Positions 6,065 through 8,589 of a stretch of DNA of 8,589 bases are shown in pieces. The notes under the pieces are model-generated. The model was given only the letters and a program-made list of their open reading frames with translations. It was not told where the DNA came from and ran no database searches. Source of the DNA: Actinomycetota bacterium (GTDB lineage: Bacteria > Actinomycetota > Thermoleophilia > Gaiellales > Gaiellaceae); NCBI GenBank assembly GCA_013812465.1, contig JACCTK010000323.1, positions 1 through 8,589 of the forward strand. Reading direction: 5' to 3'. Numbering within the stretch: the first letter of the stretch is position 1; each line of letters starts with the position of its first letter. Made by a program: the position numbers and the translations under genes.

Positions 6065-6436
6065 GTGACTGTGAAGATGAAGGTCAAGAAGGGCGACATG
6101 GTTCAGATCATCACCGGCAAGGACCGGGGTAAGCGCGGTCGCGTGCTCGAGGCGCGTCCGTCGGAGAAGAGGGTGATCGTCGAGAACTTGAACGTCTCCA
6201 AGCGGCACACGAAGCCGCGCCCGATCAGGGATTCCTCCCGGATGGGCGGAGCGCAGATCGTACCCGGCGGCATCATGGACAAGCCGGCCCCCGTGCCGGT
6301 CTCGAACGTGATGGTCGTCTGTCCCGTGTGCGGGCTGCCGACGCGTGTCGGAATCGTCGAGAAGGCGGCCAAGGGCGGAACCGTCCGCGTCCGCGTATGC
6401 AAGCGCGAGGGCTGCCGGCAGGAGATCGACAAGTGA
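6065..6436 (+). CDS. rplX: 50S ribosomal protein L24 with C-terminal zinc ribbon
   Basis: L24 is an assembly-initiator protein that binds the 5' region of 23S rRNA near the tunnel exit. The 123-residue protein has the KOW motif in [20 protein letters not shown] (about 8-27), the conserved [31 protein letters not shown], and then a cysteine ribbon: Cys86-x2-Cys89 (CPVC) and Cys112-x4-Cys117 (CKREGC). Zinc-ribbon L24 proteins usually end with a Cys-x2-Cys knuckle as I recall them, so the x4 spacing is unusual. The start is GTG 6065, directly after the rplN stop, with GGAGG 8 nt before it. The end overlaps rplE by four bases (GTGA). Confidence 0.95.
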   Translation: MTVKMKVKKGDMVQIITGKDRGKRGRVLEARPSEKRVIVENLNVSKRHTKPRPIRDSSRMGGAQIVPGGIMDKPAPVPVSNVMVVCPVCGLPTRVGIVEKAAKGGTVRVRVCKREGCRQEIDK

Positions 6437-7035
6437 GCACCGCCACGGTCACCAGCGACGCGCCTACGCCCGAGACGTACGTGCCGCGCTTGAAGGAGCG
6501 GTACGAGACCGAGATTCGCGCGCGGCTCCAGGAGGAGCTCGAGCTCTCGTCGATCATGCAAGCGCCGCGCGTCACGAAGGTGACGCTGAACATGGGCGTC
6601 GGCGAGGCCAAGACGGACGCGAAGGCGCTCGACGCCGCCATAGACGAGCTGTCCGTCATCTCCGGGCAGCGCGCGCAGGTGCGGCGCGCGACCAAGTCGA
6701 TCGCCAGCTTCAAGCTGCGCGAGGGTATGCCCGTGGGCGCGCGCGTGACGCTGCGCGGCGCGCGTATGTACGAGTTTCTCGATCGCCTCACCTCGATCGC
6801 GCTGCCGCGGATCAGGGACTTCCGGGGTCTCGATCCCGGCTCGTTCGACGGTCGCGGCAACTACTCGATCGGGATCCGGGAGCAGATCATCTTCCCCGAG
6901 ATCGACTACGACAAGGTGCCGTCGGTCCGCGGGCTCGACATTGCGATCACCACCTCGGCAACGACGGACGAGCACGGGCGCGAGCTGCTCGGCGCCCTCG
7001 GCATGCCGTTCGCCGGAGAGAGAAGGGATTCCTAA
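6433..7035 (+). CDS. rplE: 50S ribosomal protein L5
   Basis: L5 binds 5S rRNA with L18 in the central protuberance and contacts the P-site tRNA. The 200-residue protein contains [11 protein letters not shown], then [16 protein letters not shown] (about 45-60), [51 protein letters not shown] and [15 protein letters not shown], all typical of L5. It is about 15-20 residues longer than usual because of a Thr/Ala-rich N-terminal leader ([17 protein letters not shown]). The start is GTG 6433 in a GTGA overlap with the rplX stop, preceded by AGGAG at 6420-6424 (8-nt spacing). The open frame continues further upstream through rplX, but that is an out-of-frame shadow. In E. coli, S8 binds near the L5 start to repress the spc operon; I see no clear equivalent here. 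Confidence 0.96.
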   Translation: MSTATVTSDAPTPETYVPRLKERYETEIRARLQEELELSSIMQAPRVTKVTLNMGVGEAKTDAKALDAAIDELSVISGQRAQVRRATKSIASFKLREGMPVGARVTLRGARMYEFLDRLTSIALPRIRDFRGLDPGSFDGRGNYSIGIREQIIFPEIDYDKVPSVRGLDIAITTSATTDEHGRELLGALGMPFAGERRDS

Positions 7036-7038
7036 CGT

Positions 7039-7224
7039 ATGGCCAAGAAGTCGCTCGTCGTCAAGCAACAGCGTGGTTCGAAGCACAAGGTGCGCGCGTA
7101 CTCGCGCTGCAACAAGTGCGGTCGCCCGCGTGCGGTCTATCGCAAGTTCGGGCTCTGCCGAATCTGCCTGCGGGAGCTTGCCCACCAGGGCGCAATCCCG
7201 GGCATGACGAAGTCGAGCTGGTAG
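7039..7224 (+). CDS. rpsN: 30S ribosomal protein S14, zinc-binding short type
   Basis: S14 is a late-binding 30S head protein. This is the 61-residue zinc (C+) form, also called type Z, with two knuckles: Cys24-x2-Cys27 (CNKC) and Cys40-x2-Cys43 (CRIC). The rest is typical: [24 protein letters not shown], then [18 protein letters not shown] and KSSW at the end. The zinc type located inside the spc cluster is common in Gram-positive and related bacteria, in contrast to the roughly 100-residue zinc-free form. The start ATG is 3 nt after the rplE stop with AGAAGGGA at 7020-7027 as the likely ribosome binding site. Confidence 0.97.
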   Translation: MAKKSLVVKQQRGSKHKVRAYSRCNKCGRPRAVYRKFGLCRICLRELAHQGAIPGMTKSSW

Positions 7225-7228
7225 GAGG
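7223..7228 (+). promoter_or_regulatory. Shine-Dalgarno of rpsH
   Basis: AGGAGG, overlapping the rpsN TAG stop, 4 nt before GTG 7233. It is one of the strongest ribosome binding sites in the window and fixes the rpsH start. Confidence 0.8.
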
Positions 7229-7232
7229 AAGC

Positions 7233-7649
7233 GTGCTCACCGATCCGATCGCCGACATGCTCACCCGCATCCGCAACGCGAATCGCGCGCTGCACGAGTC
7301 TGCGTCCATGCCGACCTCTCGCATGAAGGAGGAGATCGCGCGCATCCTGAAGGACGAGGGCTACATCGCGGATTTCCGAGTTATCGAGACGAAAGACGAG
7401 AAGGACCAGCCGCTGCCGTACAGAACGCTCGTGGTCGAGCTCAAGTTCGCCCGTGACCGCCGCCGCGTCATCACCGATCTCAAGCGTGTCTCCAAGCCCG
7501 GCCGACGCGTCTACGCGGGCAAGGACCGCCTGCCGCGCGTGCTCGGCGGGCTCGGCACCGCCATCATGTCCACATCGACCGGGGTGATCACCCACCGCCA
7601 GGCCGCCGAGCGCGGCGTCGGCGGCGAAGTGATCGCCTTCGTCTGGTAA
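7233..7649 (+). CDS. rpsH: 30S ribosomal protein S8
   Basis: S8 is a primary 16S rRNA-binding protein (helix 21) of the 30S platform and, in E. coli, the repressor of the spc operon. The 138-residue protein begins [19 protein letters not shown], the standard N-terminus, and ends with the family signature [33 protein letters not shown] in pieces at about 106-138. Length is normal or a few residues above the common 130-133. The start is GTG 7233 with AGGAGG 4 nt upstream. The frame is open far upstream, but that part is an out-of-frame reading of rplE and rpsN. A 10-nt gap separates it from rplF. Confidence 0.96.
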   Translation: MLTDPIADMLTRIRNANRALHESASMPTSRMKEEIARILKDEGYIADFRVIETKDEKDQPLPYRTLVVELKFARDRRRVITDLKRVSKPGRRVYAGKDRLPRVLGGLGTAIMSTSTGVITHRQAAERGVGGEVIAFVW

Positions 7650-7659
7650 GCGGTTTCGA

Positions 7660-8193
7660 ATGTCGCGAATCGGCCGCAAGCCCATCGAGCTGCCCTCAGG
7701 AGTGATGGTTGCGCTCTCTCCCGGCCGCGTCCAGGTCAACGGCCCGCTCGGCGAGCTGAGCCAGGTCGTGCCCGCGCGCATGCAGATCGAGAAGATCGAG
7801 GAGGAGATCGTCGTCACCCGCCCCACGAACCGGGGCGAGGATCGCGCGCTGCACGGTCTCACCCGCACGCTCGTCGCCAACATGGTCGAAGGGGTCACCA
7901 GGGGATACGAGAAGCACCTCGAGATTCTCGGAGTCGGCTACCGCGCGCAACTCAAGGGCGCCGAGCTCGAGCTCGCAGTCGGGTTCTCGCATCCGGTGAC
8001 GATCAAGCCGCGCGACGGGATCACCTTCGAGGTGCCGATCCCGACGCAGATCGTCGTCAAGGGCATCGACAAGCAGGCGGTAGGTCAGACCGCCGCCGAG
8101 ATCCGCAAGGTCCGCCCGCCCGAGCCGTACAAGGGCAAGGGCATCCGCTACCAGGGCGAGCAGGTTCGCAGGAAGGTCGGGAAGCGCGCGTGA
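7660..8193 (+). CDS. rplF: 50S ribosomal protein L6
   Basis: L6 lies near the L7/L12 stalk base and the sarcin-ricin loop, next to the factor-binding site. The 177-residue protein has the normal length and duplicated-fold landmarks: [15 protein letters not shown], then [54 protein letters not shown], and the C-terminal signature [21 protein letters not shown]. The ATG start lies 10 nt after the rpsH stop. The preceding bases (AAGCGGTTTCGA) hold no clear Shine-Dalgarno, the weakest initiation context here, so it may depend on coupling to rpsH. The end overlaps rplR by four bases (GTGA). Confidence 0.97.
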   Translation: MSRIGRKPIELPSGVMVALSPGRVQVNGPLGELSQVVPARMQIEKIEEEIVVTRPTNRGEDRALHGLTRTLVANMVEGVTRGYEKHLEILGVGYRAQLKGAELELAVGFSHPVTIKPRDGITFEVPIPTQIVVKGIDKQAVGQTAAEIRKVRPPEPYKGKGIRYQGEQVRRKVGKRA

Positions 8194-8540
8194 CGGTTTT
8201 GACCAAGCGCCAAGCGCGCATGCGCCGCCAGCGCCGCATCCGCGGCAAGATCGCCGGGACCGCCGAGCGGCCACGGCTTGCCGTGTTCCGCTCGAACCGT
8301 GGCATCTTCGCGCAGCTCGTCGACGACCAGAGCGGTCGCACGCTTGCCTCGGCAAGCTGGTCCACGGTCAAATCATCCGGCTCGAAGACCGAACAGGCGA
8401 CCGCCGTCGGCAAGGCGCTGGCGCAGGCCGCGAAGAAGGCCAAGATCGAGCGCTGCGTCTTCGATCGCGGCGGCTACCTCTACCACGGACGCGTGCAGGC
8501 GCTCGCCGAGGCCGCACGCGAGGAAGGACTCGTATTTTGA
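8190..8540 (+). CDS. rplR: 50S ribosomal protein L18
   Basis: L18 carries 5S rRNA into the 50S central protuberance together with L5. The 116-residue protein is of normal length. It has the basic N-terminus [25 protein letters not shown], then [41 protein letters not shown] and the closing signature [24 protein letters not shown]. The start is GTG 8190 in a GTGA overlap with the rplF stop. The end forms a TTGA overlap with rpsE. The N-terminal arm would be very arginine-rich, as expected for the 5S rRNA contact. Confidence 0.96.
   Translation: MTVLTKRQARMRRQRRIRGKIAGTAERPRLAVFRSNRGIFAQLVDDQSGRTLASASWSTVKSSGSKTEQATAVGKALAQAAKKAKIERCVFDRGGYLYHGRVQALAEAAREEGLVF
8521..8528 (+). promoter_or_regulatory. 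Shine-Dalgarno of rpsE
   Basis: AGGAAGGA within the last codons of rplR, 8 nt before TTG 8537. It supports the TTG as the rpsE start. Confidence 0.65.
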
Positions 8541-8589
8541 GCACCAGGGAAGTCGCTGACTCCCGCGAGCTGAAGGAGCGGGTGATCGA
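8537..8589 (+). CDS. rpsE: 30S ribosomal protein S5, 5' end only
   Basis: Seventeen complete codons are visible, reading [17 protein letters not shown] if TTG 8537 is the start. The ELKERVI segment matches the stretch just before the conserved VAKVVKGGRR region of S5, which would follow beyond the window. S5 lies at the 30S mRNA entry channel and affects decoding fidelity. The position directly after rplR is the canonical place for rpsE. The TTG start overlaps the rplR stop by four bases (TTGA) and has AGGAAGGA 8 nt before it. The only other in-frame candidate here is a GTG at 8582, which would cut into the expected N-terminal region. Confidence 0.85.
   Translation, partial: MSTREVADSRELKERVI

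Noticed and set aside
6535..6546. 12-nt palindrome GAGCTCGAGCTC in rplE, repeated exactly at 7963-7974 in rplF
   Set aside because: Both encode Glu-Leu-Glu-Leu with the preferred GAG and CTC codons, so the identity is explained by codon bias and not by a shared regulatory site.
6103..7185. Long antisense open frame (about 360 codons), and a similar one at 3984-4892
   Set aside because: They lie opposite well-identified ribosomal genes, show arginine/alanine/leucine-rich shadow composition, and result from the high GC third-position bias.
1..8589. Mobile element, CRISPR array, tRNA, riboswitch or defence genes
   Set aside because: No repeats with regular spacers, no transposase or integrase-like reading frame and no tRNA-like segment were seen. 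The window is filled by ribosomal protein genes, with no space for accessory modules.

Overview
The window is a slice of the conserved bacterial S10-spc ribosomal protein locus, all on the + strand. It starts inside the last codons of rpsJ (S10) and ends 53 bases into rpsE (S5). In order it holds rpsJ (3' end), rplC, rplD, rplW, rplB, rpsS, rplV, rpsC, rplP, rpmC, rpsQ, rplN, rplX, rplE, rpsN (zinc type), rpsH, rplF, rplR and rpsE (5' end). This is the textbook order of the S10 operon running straight into the spc operon.

Organism: the DNA is strongly GC-rich with GC-biased third positions. S14 is the short four-cysteine zinc form, L24 carries a zinc ribbon, and L22, S3 and S17 have long charged tails. 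Together these suggest a high-GC, Gram-positive-type lineage. My best guess, from memory of such sequences, is Actinomycetota, possibly class Thermoleophilia (Gaiellales or Solirubrobacterales-like). This is an inference, not a demonstrated identification.

Layout: packing is extreme. Of the 18 gene junctions, 12 overlap by 1, 4 or 11 nt, one abuts exactly, and four have gaps of 3 to 10 nt. The exception is an 82-nt gap between rpsJ and rplC (41-122). That gap, with a few flanking bases, contains three perfect inverted repeats; the third holds the rplC Shine-Dalgarno sequence and start codon. Even the usual S10/spc boundary (rpsQ to rplN) is a 4-nt GTGA overlap, so the two operons look like one translationally coupled unit here. 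Several true starts are GTG (rplC, rplN, rplX, rplE, rpsH, rplR) or TTG (rpmC, rpsE).

How the genes work together: all encode structural proteins of the 50S (L3, L4, L23, L2, L22, L16, L29, L14, L24, L5, L6, L18) or the 30S (S10, S19, S3, S17, S14, S8, S5). I found no accessory, mobile, defence or CRISPR element. The parts worth a second look are the palindrome cluster before rplC, the roughly 180-residue acidic-then-basic N-terminal extension of S17, the roughly 120-residue basic-then-acidic C-terminal tail of S3, the basic tail of L22, and the altered cysteine spacing in L24. No stretch above 300 bases lacks a gene.
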